The notes below the pieces were generated by a model. That model saw nothing but the letters and a program-made list of their open reading frames with translations. It ran no database searches and had not been told where the DNA came from. The position numbers were made by a program, and so were the translations under genes. 41,480 nt of DNA from an uncultured Oscillospiraceae bacterium (GTDB lineage: Bacteria > Bacillota > Clostridia > Oscillospirales > Oscillospiraceae). The stretch spans positions 1 to 41,480 of the forward strand of contig CAAFPE010000101.1 of the NCBI GenBank assembly GCA_900764755.1, read 5' to 3'. Of the stretch, positions 1 to 7,545 are shown in pieces (within the stretch, counting starts at the first letter, position 1; every line of letters begins with the position of its first letter).

Positions 1-56
1 CCTTTTTTTCACTTCCAGGCTACTTCTCTCCTTAAAATCGGGCCGGGGGGTGTTCT

Positions 57-79
57 GCCGGGGGCGGCCCCCCCCCGGC
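57..79 (-). terminator. GC-rich hairpin downstream of dctP
   Basis: The arms GCCGGGGG (57-64) and CCCCCGGC (72-79) can pair just past the dctP stop codon. No clear T-run follows on the minus strand, so this may be a transcript-end hairpin rather than a strong intrinsic terminator. Bases 1-56 hold nothing else I can identify. Confidence 0.45.
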
Positions 80-110
80 GGAAGCGTCCTTATATGATTT
101 CAGGGGTCGA

Positions 111-1130
111 TTACTTGTTGCCGATCTCCTTGATGATGGCGTAGCCCTCCTCGCCCCAGACCTTAGTGCCCAGGGTGTCGCGAACGCTCTGCGTGGCCTC
201 GGCAAACTCAGTCAGATCAGGCTCGCAAACGGTCATGCCGGCATCAACACAGGTCTGAAGATCCTTGGCCATAGCCTCTTCCATATACTCGACGGCGTAG
301 TCACGGGCAGCGGTACAAGACTCAGTGATCAGGGTCTTGTACTCGTCGGACAGGCCATTGAAGAATTCGTTATTGATAATTACGAAAGCAGGCTTGATCA
401 TGTGATTAGACATAACCAAATAGTCATTGACATTCTGGAAGCCATAGGAAACGATGGTCTCAATGGGATTCTCCTGGCCCTCGACAACACCAGTCTGCAT
501 GGCAGAATAGCACTCTCCCAGATCCATGGGGGTGGGATTGGCGCCAAAGGCCTTAAAGGTCTCGACATAGTAATCCTTTTCAGGAGACCGGATCTTCATA
601 CCCTTCATATCAGCCAGCTTATTGATTGCGATATTGCTGGAGATAATGCGGGGGCTGCGGGGCAAGGTATCCAGAATCAGGGTATTGCGCTCGTCAACAC
701 CCTTTTGGATGTAGCTCTGTCCCAGTTCAGTTGCCATGAACTCGCTGTAATTGTCCAGGCTGTCAAACAGATAAGGAAGGCACAGATACTCCAACTCAAT
801 GATGCCGGGGTCACCGCTGGACATCATCTGAAGCTGGTTCATGCTGACCTGCTCCACCTGTTCGTTGGTGCTGCCAGCCTGATTGGCAGGGTACAGGACG
901 ACCTCGATTACACCATCAGAGCCAGCTTCGACCAGCTCCTTAAACTTCTCCATGCCTTCGTAGGCGGCTTCACCGTCGTTGGCCCAAGTGGAGTACTTGA
1001 TGGTGATACTACCCTTCTCAAGCGCGGGTTCACCCGAAGAAGAGCCTGAGGAGGAGGTAGATGCACCACAGCCAGAAAGCATACCAAGCAGCATACCGGC
1101 AGCAAGGATAGAGGGCAGGATTCGTTTCAT
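111..1130 (-). CDS. dctP: TRAP transporter substrate-binding lipoprotein (DctP family)
   Basis: Extracytoplasmic solute-binding subunit of a tripartite ATP-independent periplasmic transporter. It captures an organic acid or similar solute and hands it to the DctQ/DctM membrane pair. The 339-residue protein starts with a charged MKR, a hydrophobic stretch and a lipobox ending in LSGC (Cys about 21), followed by a Ser/Gly-rich linker, as expected for a membrane-anchored Gram-positive binding protein. The family signature VVEGQENP lies in the C-terminal half, preceded by the conserved KIRSP region. I chose the ATG at 1130 because AAAGGAGAG sits just upstream; a longer frame to 1187 adds residues that spoil the signal peptide. 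It is the last gene of a leftward operon, about 70 bp after dctM. The substrate cannot be read from sequence; the creatininase-family hydrolase in the operon suggests an amide or its product. Confidence 0.93.
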   Translation of the reverse strand: MKRILPSILAAGMLLGMLSGCGASTSSSGSSSGEPALEKGSITIKYSTWANDGEAAYEGMEKFKELVEAGSDGVIEVVLYPANQAGSTNEQVEQVSMNQLQMMSSGDPGIIELEYLCLPYLFDSLDNYSEFMATELGQSYIQKGVDERNTLILDTLPRSPRIISSNIAINKLADMKGMKIRSPEKDYYVETFKAFGANPTPMDLGECYSAMQTGVVEGQENPIETIVSYGFQNVNDYLVMSNHMIKPAFVIINNEFFNGLSDEYKTLITESCTAARDYAVEYMEEAMAKDLQTCVDAGMTVCEPDLTEFAEATQSVRDTLGTKVWGEEGYAIIKEIGNK

Positions 1131-1200
1131 AGTGGTTCTCTCCTTTATTGATTGTTTATATTTTGTGGCCCTGTGCCACAGATGCACAAAATAATTTGCC

Positions 1201-2478
1201 TCAGCCCAGCACCAGTGCGGGCAGGAACAAACTCAGCTGTGGGATAAAGGTGATCAGCAGGATCGCTCCGACCAGCGGGATGTACAGCGGCAGCATGGCC
1301 TTGGTCAAGCGGGCAAAGCCCATCTTGGTAATGCTGTTGACTACAAAGAGCATACTGCCGACCGGAGGTGTACAGCCACCGAAGGTCAAGGTTACCACCA
1401 TGATCAGACCAAAATGGATTGGGTCGATACCAATCGCCTTGGCCACGGGGAGCAGAATGGGAGCCAATACGACCAATGCCTGGGATGCCTGCATGAAAAA
1501 GCCGACAAAAATCAACAGCAGAAGGATCAGGAAGGTCATCACAATGCGATTATCCGTGATGCCTAACATCAATTCTACAAGCATATCAGGGGCCTTGGTC
1601 ATTGTTAAAACCCAGGAAAAGCAGCTGGCAGAGGCCAAAATCAACATATTATTCATGCTGTTGACGCCTACTTTTTTCAGGGAGGCATAAAATTCTTTCA
1701 CAGAAATGTTGCGGTAGACAAAGAAGCCGATGATAATACCATACAGAACAGCAATCGCGGCGGATTCAGTAGGAGTAAATACACCGGACATAGTGCCGCC
1801 AATAATGATAATAGGCATCATCAGAGCACTGAATCCGCTGGTCAAAGCCTTACCCATCTCACGAGCACTAGCTTTGGGGTAACTGGGGTAGTCCATCTTC
1901 ACTGCATGGAAGTGGGTATAAATCATCTGTGTACCAGCCACAACGATGCCGGGAACGATACCTGCAATCAGCAGACTTCCTACATCTGTACCAGTTAGGA
2001 TCCCGTACAGCACCAGAGTAATGCTGGGCGGGATGATGGGCCCCACACAGGAGGAGGCCACTGTAATAGCTGCAGAGAAGTCCAAGTCATAGCCCTCCTT
2101 CACCATGGAAGGAATCAGGGAGGAACCCAGGGCCGCCGTATCTGCCGTAGCAGAGCCGGACACACCTGCAAAGAATACGCTGGCTACAATATTGACCTGA
2201 GCCAGGCCACCTTTCAGATGACCGACCAGGGCTTTGGCCATGGTAATGATCTTGTCTGTAACACCGCTGATATTCATCAGCTCACCAGCCATAAAGAAGA
2301 ATGGAATGGCCAGCATAGTAAAGCTGTTCGCTCCACTCACCATACGTTGGGCTACCATCGCCAGGGAGGTGCCTTCGATCAGCATATAACCAGCAGATGC
2401 AATACCAAGTGCATAGGCTACGGGGACACCGAGCAGCATCAGTGTGATCAGAGCCAGAAAGAAAATGCCGACAACCAT
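1201..2478 (-). CDS. dctM: TRAP transporter large permease (DctM family)
   Basis: Large membrane subunit (425 residues) that forms the transport channel of a TRAP system and couples solute uptake to an ion gradient. The sequence is a run of hydrophobic segments from the N-terminus (MVVGIFFLALITLMLLGVPV) to the C-terminus. It carries the Gly/Ser-rich family stretch around GVSGSATADTAALGS and a second glycine-rich stretch, LTFGGCTPPVG, in the C-terminal half, both typical of DctM. AAGGAG lies 9 bases before the ATG. It follows dctQ by 18 bp, so the two are almost certainly co-translated. Length and topology fit the family. Substrate unknown. Confidence 0.94.
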   Translation of the reverse strand: MVVGIFFLALITLMLLGVPVAYALGIASAGYMLIEGTSLAMVAQRMVSGANSFTMLAIPFFFMAGELMNISGVTDKIITMAKALVGHLKGGLAQVNIVASVFFAGVSGSATADTAALGSSLIPSMVKEGYDLDFSAAITVASSCVGPIIPPSITLVLYGILTGTDVGSLLIAGIVPGIVVAGTQMIYTHFHAVKMDYPSYPKASAREMGKALTSGFSALMMPIIIIGGTMSGVFTPTESAAIAVLYGIIIGFFVYRNISVKEFYASLKKVGVNSMNNMLILASASCFSWVLTMTKAPDMLVELMLGITDNRIVMTFLILLLLIFVGFFMQASQALVVLAPILLPVAKAIGIDPIHFGLIMVVTLTFGGCTPPVGSMLFVVNSITKMGFARLTKAMLPLYIPLVGAILLITFIPQLSLFLPALVLG

Positions 2479-2496
2479 AAACTTTTTCTCCTTTCC

Positions 2497-3039
2497 TTAG
2501 ATTTCCCGGAACTCGCTTTGATCGCCGGCTTCTTCTGCAACCTCAGTATCAGCATCCTTCAGACAGAACTCGCCCTTGCGGAATTTGCGGAAGTCCTCGA
2601 TCCAGCGCAGAACTGTCATCACCGCCATGACGGCCAGACCCACAGTGGCTGCACCGCGCCAGGCATAGCCAGGCAGGGGAAGCGCGCCCAGATTCGTGCC
2701 GCCGGCCGCCTTCAGCAGGGGGATACTGCAGTACGAGCACACGATGCAGAACAGGGTGATCAGCAGCTGACGCACAGTATACACCGCAAATTGGACGGGC
2801 CGGGGGAAACGCTCTACAATGATGTTCAGCATCATGTGATCATCATCGTAGTTAGAAACTGCGGAACCGACCATACACATCCAAACCACCATGAAGCGGA
2901 CCAGTTCTTCACTCCAGACCAGAGAATTGTTAAATACATAGCGGCAGATAACCTGTGCACAGGTCACTGCAATGACCAGAAAAAACAGAATTCCTACCAA
3001 ATGGCGGATGGGTGCAGCAAAGTCTATTTTTTTCTTCAT
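2497..3039 (-). CDS. dctQ: TRAP transporter small permease (DctQ family)
   Basis: Small four-helix membrane subunit (180 residues) that partners DctM. It has the family pattern: a first helix ending in CRYVFNNSLVWSEE, with the Arg and SEE diagnostic of DctQ, a second helix with WMCMVGSA, then two further helices. The last 35 residues form a charged cytoplasmic tail rich in Glu and Asp, longer than in many relatives. AAAGGAG precedes the ATG by about 11 bases. The gene lies between the hydrolase (35 bp upstream) and dctM (18 bp downstream). Confidence 0.92.
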   Translation of the reverse strand: MKKKIDFAAPIRHLVGILFFLVIAVTCAQVICRYVFNNSLVWSEELVRFMVVWMCMVGSAVSNYDDDHMMLNIIVERFPRPVQFAVYTVRQLLITLFCIVCSYCSIPLLKAAGGTNLGALPLPGYAWRGAATVGLAVMAVMTVLRWIEDFRKFRKGEFCLKDADTEVAEEAGDQSEFREI

Positions 3040-3074
3040 GGCAATATATGCTCCTTTGCTTATCGGGAAAATTT

Positions 3075-3800
3075 TTAAAACATACTGTTTATATACTCCA
3101 TGATGCGGTCTACACAGGCATTGACGATTGCCTTACCCTTTTCGGGGGTCGCCGCAGTTGCATCACCCAGTGTTCCATTGGGTGTTTTCTCAGTGAAGTG
3201 GCTGTACTGGATGATGTCAGGATAAGTGTTGGGCTTGGCTTCAACGCAGGTGATTTCACTATGATCTACCAGTTCAGGATACAAATACATCATCACACTG
3301 GTACCACACTCGCTGGCGTGCCCATGTGCCATGGGGCCCTTGTTGTCACAGAAACCAGCCGCGTGGCTGCCCTGAGTAAATCTCCACCAGTCGATCTGGA
3401 ATGCCTTGATGCCTTCATGAAGGTGCTTTTTCACAATGTAGTTGATAGTATCCACGTTGCCAGCATGACCGGTGATAAAGATCAGCTTCTTCGCGCCATC
3501 CCGGATCAGTTTGCTGACCAAAAATTCCAGATAATCCTCCAGGATCTTTCGGGGCATTGCGAACGTACAGGAGAACGATGACAGAGCGCTGGACTCGCCG
3601 GCCTCAACAGTAGGCGCGATCATCGCTCCAGTACGCTCGGCAATCATTTCTGCAATTTTCTGAGCGACCAAAAGGTCTGTGCCCATAGGCAGCTGAGGGC
3701 CGTAAACCTCACAGGCACCAGTTGGGATGATAACAGTAGGGTTTTTCTCCAGACGGGCCAGATACTGTTTCCCGCTCATTTTGCGAATATAGTTCTCCAT
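3075..3800 (-). CDS. Creatininase-family amidohydrolase, divergent metal site
   Basis: Metal-dependent cyclic-amide hydrolase of the creatininase superfamily (241 residues). Family landmarks are GACEVYGPQLPMGTD near residue 30 (usual form G..EQHGPHLP.GTD), FITGHAGN around residue 130 (usual NGHGGN) and HGHASECGTS near 180 (usual HAGE.ETS). The Glu and Asp of the first motif, the His of the second and the Glu of the third are kept. The His of EQHG is Tyr here and the second His is Gln, so the metal site differs from creatininase itself. The ATG at 3800 has GGGGGA 8 bases upstream; a TTG at 3815 lies inside that ribosome site and is less likely. It is first in the TRAP operon, divergent from the LysR gene. 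I infer that it acts on a solute imported by the transporter. Creatinine as substrate is not supported. Confidence 0.8.
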   Translation of the reverse strand: MENYIRKMSGKQYLARLEKNPTVIIPTGACEVYGPQLPMGTDLLVAQKIAEMIAERTGAMIAPTVEAGESSALSSFSCTFAMPRKILEDYLEFLVSKLIRDGAKKLIFITGHAGNVDTINYIVKKHLHEGIKAFQIDWWRFTQGSHAAGFCDNKGPMAHGHASECGTSVMMYLYPELVDHSEITCVEAKPNTYPDIIQYSHFTEKTPNGTLGDATAATPEKGKAIVNACVDRIMEYINSMF

Positions 3801-3890
3801 TGTGAATTCCCCCAAATACTCTGCGCACAGCGCATATATATTGTCTATTTCTATTTTAGTATTTTACATCGTTAAATTAGAAACGGAAGT

Positions 3891-3924
3891 GAACGTTCTG
3901 CATTATGTTATGCGTTTTCTGCAT
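3891..3924. promoter_or_regulatory. Candidate LysR operator: palindrome plus 21-bp-spaced direct repeat
   Basis: In the divergent region between the hydrolase and the LysR gene lie an 8-bp palindrome GAACGTTC (3891-3898) and two copies of TTCTGCAT (3896-3903 and 3917-3924), exactly 21 bp apart. That is two helical turns on one face of the DNA, the spacing expected for a multimeric regulator. LysR proteins usually bind between themselves and a divergent target. The site is inferred from position and symmetry only. The rest of 3801-4046 holds the lysR promoter and no gene. Confidence 0.4.
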
Positions 3925-3976
3925 ATTTAATAGAGGCGTTTCCTGTATCCTTTGAGCCACAAGGGATCCAAGACTC

Positions 3977-4005
3977 TTGAATTGCAGCGAAGGATAGGTT
4001 ATGAT
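3977..4005 (+). promoter_or_regulatory. Promoter of the LysR gene
   Basis: TTGAAT (3977-3982) and TATGAT (4000-4005) are separated by exactly 17 bp, a good match to the housekeeping sigma consensus. The -10 box is about 41 bases before the chosen ATG. Confidence 0.6.
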
Positions 4006-4046
4006 ACATACATTGGATGATTGTGACTTGAAAGGGAGTGCCCGCC

Positions 4047-4946
4047 ATGACCATCGAAAACCTGCGCTGCTTTTTGATTCTGGCCCAGGAGTTGAACTAT
4101 ACTCGGGCTGCACAGAAGGCTCATGTTACGCAAACGACCATGAGCCGCAAGATCTCCAGCATTGAGACGGAACTCTCAGTTACACTTTTTCACCGCAATC
4201 ACCATCAGGTCGGTCTAACCAGCGCCGGACAAGAATTCTATAATCAGATCCGCACAGTTCTGGAGCAGTATGATTCGGCCGTGATCCAAGCACAAAACGC
4301 GGATAAAACACAGCGGGACTCCCTTCAAATTGGAGTTGGGATCTATGAGCATACGCTTATTTCACCAGTCATTCAGGCATTTATCCAGCGATATCCGGTC
4401 CAAAAGCTGAATTTTCTTCAGTTTAAATACCGGGAATTGTTGGATGAATTCATGCATGACCGCGTAGATATGATCGTCACCAGCGACCAATTTCTCAATA
4501 CCGTTCCCCAGGAAAACCTGGATAAGATACTGCTGTATGACCACCCTTGGGTGTTAGCGCTTCACCGGGAAAACCCGCTGGCACTGTTTGATGCTGTAAA
4601 TATGGATTTGCTGAAAAATGAAAACATTATTACCATGAATGAAGGCTCCATCAATACAGTCCGCAACATCTTCCAACAGTGGTTTCCTGTTTCTGCTCTG
4701 GACTATGTCAACTCCAGTGAAACCAAGCTGCTCCTAGTGAACGCAAACCGCGGTGTAGGGTTTCTCCCGTCTTTTGTCAACACGTCCCGCTATCTGAATA
4801 TCGTTGTCCGAAAGCTGAATCCACTTTACCGTCCCCGAAAATTTTATGCTGTTATTAAAAAAAGCAACAGCAACCCGTATGTACATTGCCTGTCCCGGAT
4901 GTTGGATGAATATTATCGCAATAAATTGTGGCTGTGTGAACTCTGA
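4047..4946 (+). CDS. LysR-family transcriptional regulator
   Basis: Transcription factor of 299 residues. The first 60 residues are the winged helix-turn-helix of the LysR family, with LRCFLILAQELNYTRAA followed by the recognition helix TQTTMSRKISSIE and then the conserved LF.R. A linker helix leads to a periplasmic-binding-protein-like effector domain filling the rest. The ATG at 4047 has AAAGGGAG 8 bases upstream; a GTG at 4038 overlaps that site and is rejected. It is divergent from the hydrolase-TRAP operon, the classic arrangement for a LysR activator responding to the pathway substrate. It ends before a strong hairpin at 5029-5063. Effector unknown. Confidence 0.9.
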   Translation: MTIENLRCFLILAQELNYTRAAQKAHVTQTTMSRKISSIETELSVTLFHRNHHQVGLTSAGQEFYNQIRTVLEQYDSAVIQAQNADKTQRDSLQIGVGIYEHTLISPVIQAFIQRYPVQKLNFLQFKYRELLDEFMHDRVDMIVTSDQFLNTVPQENLDKILLYDHPWVLALHRENPLALFDAVNMDLLKNENIITMNEGSINTVRNIFQQWFPVSALDYVNSSETKLLLVNANRGVGFLPSFVNTSRYLNIVVRKLNPLYRPRKFYAVIKKSNSNPYVHCLSRMLDEYYRNKLWLCEL

Positions 4947-5028
4947 ACGCACACGAACCTGTTCACAGGTCGTTCTGGACGGGGAATATACCATTTATAA
5001 CACTGGGCGGCAATGTCTGGCATAACAG

Positions 5029-5063
5029 AACGCTACGCTGGAATATTTTTCCAGCGTAGCGTT
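5029..5063. terminator. Bidirectional terminator between the LysR and MerR genes
   Basis: A perfect 13-bp stem, AACGCTACGCTGG (5029-5041) with CCAGCGTAGCGTT (5051-5063), has an AT-rich loop. It sits between two convergent genes and is followed by a T-rich stretch on the plus strand. It probably ends both transcripts. Confidence 0.75.
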
Positions 5064-5092
5064 TGTTGTTGAGAAGATCTGTGATTCAAACC

Positions 5093-5833
5093 TCAAAAAA
5101 TCTGGATGTACCCTTTCAGAAAGTCCGTCCGCTCGCCCTGCTCCACTGCTGTAAGGAGGTATTGCGCCAGCAGGATTCCGGTACGGTGCTGCGTTCGCAC
5201 TTCGTTTACCGCCTCCCAAACATCGCTGCGATAATCCCGATCGACACGTTCCCGAATCAAGAAAGTCAAAAATGTGCCATCTTTCTGCTTTTCCCAAAGC
5301 AAATCTGGTCCAGTCGTATTGGGGGGCATTACAATACACCGGGTCTCACTGGACATATCTCTGGTGTCAAAGTACCGGACATACAGCGTGGGATCACTGC
5401 TGTACCGCAGGAGCTTTTCCCGTTCATGGAAGTCAAAGCGGGCTATCTTCTCAAAGGGGACCTCCTCCGGCTGATAGGGCTCTTGCTGAAGCCGAAGGAT
5501 CTCGTATGTGTTGGAGGTCTGCCTCTGAATCTGTCCACAGATCCTCTGACAGGCTTCCAAGTGATTGCGTATATGATCTGCCATTTGATGCAGGCTATTC
5601 TGATACTGCTCCAGATCAAAACCCCGCATTTGCAGGATCTGTTTCACCGGGACCCCGGAATTGCGCAGAAAGACCACGTCCGCGACCTCCGCCAGCTCCC
5701 GGGGGCCATAGGCGCGGTAGCCGTTCGCCCCCTTTCGGGGGGCAATCAACCCTTCCTGCTCCCAGAAGCGGATCGTCGCTGCTGGTATGTCTAATAGCTT
5801 GGACACCTCTCCAATGGAAAAAACATCTTCCAT
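5093..5833 (-). CDS. MerR-family transcriptional regulator
   Basis: Regulator of 246 residues. Residues 1-70 are the MerR winged helix-turn-helix: SIGEVSKLLDIPAATIRFWE, then GLIAPRKGANGYRAYG and the wing. A long helix (about 75-130, QNSLHQMADHIRNHLEA) is the usual antiparallel dimer coiled coil. The remaining 110 residues form an effector domain I do not recognise in detail; there is no Cys cluster, so a small organic ligand is likelier than a metal. It is divergent from the first YfcC gene, and the two promoters overlap at 5860-5908, so it should control both itself and the carrier-amidohydrolase module. Confidence 0.9.
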   Translation of the reverse strand: MEDVFSIGEVSKLLDIPAATIRFWEQEGLIAPRKGANGYRAYGPRELAEVADVVFLRNSGVPVKQILQMRGFDLEQYQNSLHQMADHIRNHLEACQRICGQIQRQTSNTYEILRLQQEPYQPEEVPFEKIARFDFHEREKLLRYSSDPTLYVRYFDTRDMSSETRCIVMPPNTTGPDLLWEKQKDGTFLTFLIRERVDRDYRSDVWEAVNEVRTQHRTGILLAQYLLTAVEQGERTDFLKGYIQIF

Positions 5834-5859
5834 TTTACACCTCTAAAGAAGTTTTTTCT

Positions 5860-5888
5860 ATTTTATCATATTTCCTATTGACATTCAA
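5860..5888 (-). promoter_or_regulatory. merR-type gene promoter, overlapping the divergent operator
   Basis: On the minus strand TTGAAT (complement of 5883-5888) and TAAAAT (complement of 5860-5865) are 17 bp apart. The -35 box lies inside the operator of the opposite promoter, which would give autoregulation. Confidence 0.6.
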
Positions 5889-5908
5889 CATACTTGAAGG
5901 TATACAAT
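5878..5908 (+). promoter_or_regulatory. MerR-dependent promoter with 19-bp spacer
   Basis: TTGACA (5878-5883) and TACAAT (5903-5908) are both close to consensus but separated by 19 bp instead of 17. The spacer holds an inverted repeat TTCAA-N5-TTGAA (5884-5898). A 19-bp spacer over a dyad is the hallmark of promoters activated by MerR proteins, which twist the DNA to realign the boxes. It drives the YfcC-amidohydrolase-YfcC module. The 105 bases between the -10 box and the first start codon hold no gene. Confidence 0.85.
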
Positions 5909-6013
5909 TTGGGTGTCTGACCACGGGGCTGGAAACGAAGTCAAATTTTGATGAACGTTGACCGGCTCCGAATGTGTGTTTGTTGTAAATTTTAGAGAAA
6001 TGAGGAGATGGCT

Positions 6014-7426
6014 ATGGAAAACACCGAGAAAAAAGAAAAAAAGAAATTTCAATTCAAAATGCCTCACACCTATGTGATCCTGATCTCGATCATGGTGCTG
6101 ATGCTCGTTCTGACCCACATCGTCCCCGCCGGCGAGTATGACCGGGTAGAGGATCCGGTCTCTGGTAAGATGGTCGTCGTGGCTGACTCCTATCACGAGA
6201 TCGACGTGGAGGCCCCTGGCATTTTCGACCTGTTCCTTGCCCTCCAGGAGGGTTATGTAGAGGCGGCCGACATCATGTTCCTGATCATCTTCGCATACGG
6301 CTTCGTCTATGTGCTGACCAAGAACGGAACAATGGACGCGGCACTGGGAAGCATGGTACGGAAAATCGGATCGCGGGTGTCCCTGCTGATCCCCATTACC
6401 ATGCTGGTGCTGGGCGTTCTGGGTTCCACCATGGGCATTTATGAGGAGGTCTATGGCCTATTCCCAGTCTTTGTTGGAATTTTTATGGCCCTGGGCTATG
6501 ACGCCATCGTAGGCGGCGCCATCATCTTCCTGGGCGTCTCCATTGGCTACGCCGCCGGCACCACCAACCCCTATAACATCGCGGTGGCTCAGGACGTGGC
6601 TGGCGTGGAGCTCTACTCCGGCATGGAGTTCCGCTGGCTGATCTTCATCGCCTTTGAGGCGCTGGCCATCTTCTATGTCATGCGCTATGCCCGCCGGGTC
6701 AAAGCAGATCCCTCCCGCTCTCTGCTGAAGGGGATCGCCGTGGACAGCGTAGAGATGAAGGGCATCAACAGCCTGGATGAGGTCAAGATGACTACCCGCC
6801 AGAAGCTGTGCCTGCTGGAGTTCTTTGGTGTCATCGGCTTTTTGACCTACTCTGTGCTGAAGCTGGGCTGGTATGTGAATGAGATCGCCGCCCTGTTCCT
6901 GATGGCCATGGTGGTCGCCGGCATCATCAGCGGCTACTCCGCCACCGAGATTTGTAAGACCTTCATTGAGTCCACCAAGTCCATGGTGTCCTCCATGCTG
7001 ATCGTGGGCTTTACCCGCGGCATCCTGATTCTGATGAAGCAGGGCTGCATCACCGACACCATCGTGTACGGTCTGGTGACCGTGCTGGACGGTGCCAGCA
7101 AGTATGTTGCCGCCTACGGAATGCTGTTCCTCCAGAACATCATCAAGTTCTTCATCAACGGCTCCACCAGTCAGGCCACCATCACCATGCCCATTATGGC
7201 TCCCACTGCGGAGCTGGTTGGTCTGAGCAAGCAGATCGCGGTGCTGGCCTATCAGTTCGGCAATGGCTTCGCCGACTGCTTCTGGCCCACCTCCTGTGCG
7301 CTGTGCTGCGGCCTGATGGGCGGTGTGCCTCTGAACAAGTGGTACCGCTTCGTCACCCCGCTGTTCCTGATGATGCTGGTTCTGGAGTTTGTATTCATGA
7401 CCATCGCCGTCTGGATCGGCTATTAA
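6014..7426 (+). CDS. YfcC-family (DcuC superfamily) membrane carrier, copy 1
   Basis: Integral membrane transporter of 470 residues, in the YfcC branch of the DcuC/C4-dicarboxylate anaerobic carrier superfamily. It has a short Lys-rich cytoplasmic N-terminus, then KMPHTYVIL and about 12 hydrophobic segments. The extracellular stretch after helix 1 has HIVPAGEYDR, and the helical re-entrant motifs GYAAGTTNPYN and NGSTSQATITMPIMAPTAEL match the family. Relatives are annotated as dicarboxylate, arginine/ornithine or short peptide carriers, so the substrate is open. Start: the ATG at 6014 leaves 6 bases after AGGAG, while the ATG at 6008 directly abuts it. It is first gene of the MerR-controlled module, and a long hairpin (7470-7510) separates it from the amidohydrolase. 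Confidence 0.88.
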   Translation: MENTEKKEKKKFQFKMPHTYVILISIMVLMLVLTHIVPAGEYDRVEDPVSGKMVVVADSYHEIDVEAPGIFDLFLALQEGYVEAADIMFLIIFAYGFVYVLTKNGTMDAALGSMVRKIGSRVSLLIPITMLVLGVLGSTMGIYEEVYGLFPVFVGIFMALGYDAIVGGAIIFLGVSIGYAAGTTNPYNIAVAQDVAGVELYSGMEFRWLIFIAFEALAIFYVMRYARRVKADPSRSLLKGIAVDSVEMKGINSLDEVKMTTRQKLCLLEFFGVIGFLTYSVLKLGWYVNEIAALFLMAMVVAGIISGYSATEICKTFIESTKSMVSSMLIVGFTRGILILMKQGCITDTIVYGLVTVLDGASKYVAAYGMLFLQNIIKFFINGSTSQATITMPIMAPTAELVGLSKQIAVLAYQFGNGFADCFWPTSCALCCGLMGGVPLNKWYRFVTPLFLMMLVLEFVFMTIAVWIGY

Positions 7427-7469
7427 AACACGCTTTTTGCCCCAGTCTGGGGTGAACTGAAACATACCT

Positions 7470-7510
7470 GCAATAAGGATATGGAAGTCTGACTTCTGTA
7501 TCCTTATTGC
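7470..7510 (+). repeat. Long intra-operon hairpin
   Basis: The perfect 12-bp arms GCAATAAGGATA (7470-7481) and TATCCTTATTGC (7499-7510) enclose a 17-base loop that itself contains GAAGTC/GACTTC. A smaller hairpin, CCCCAG/CTGGGG, lies just upstream (7440-7452). The structure lies between carrier and amidohydrolase genes with no T-run after it, so it more likely stabilises or processes the mRNA than ends it. Confidence 0.6.
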
Positions 7511-7545
7511 CCTATCCACCGATAAACAAGAAAGGGGAACTGAAC

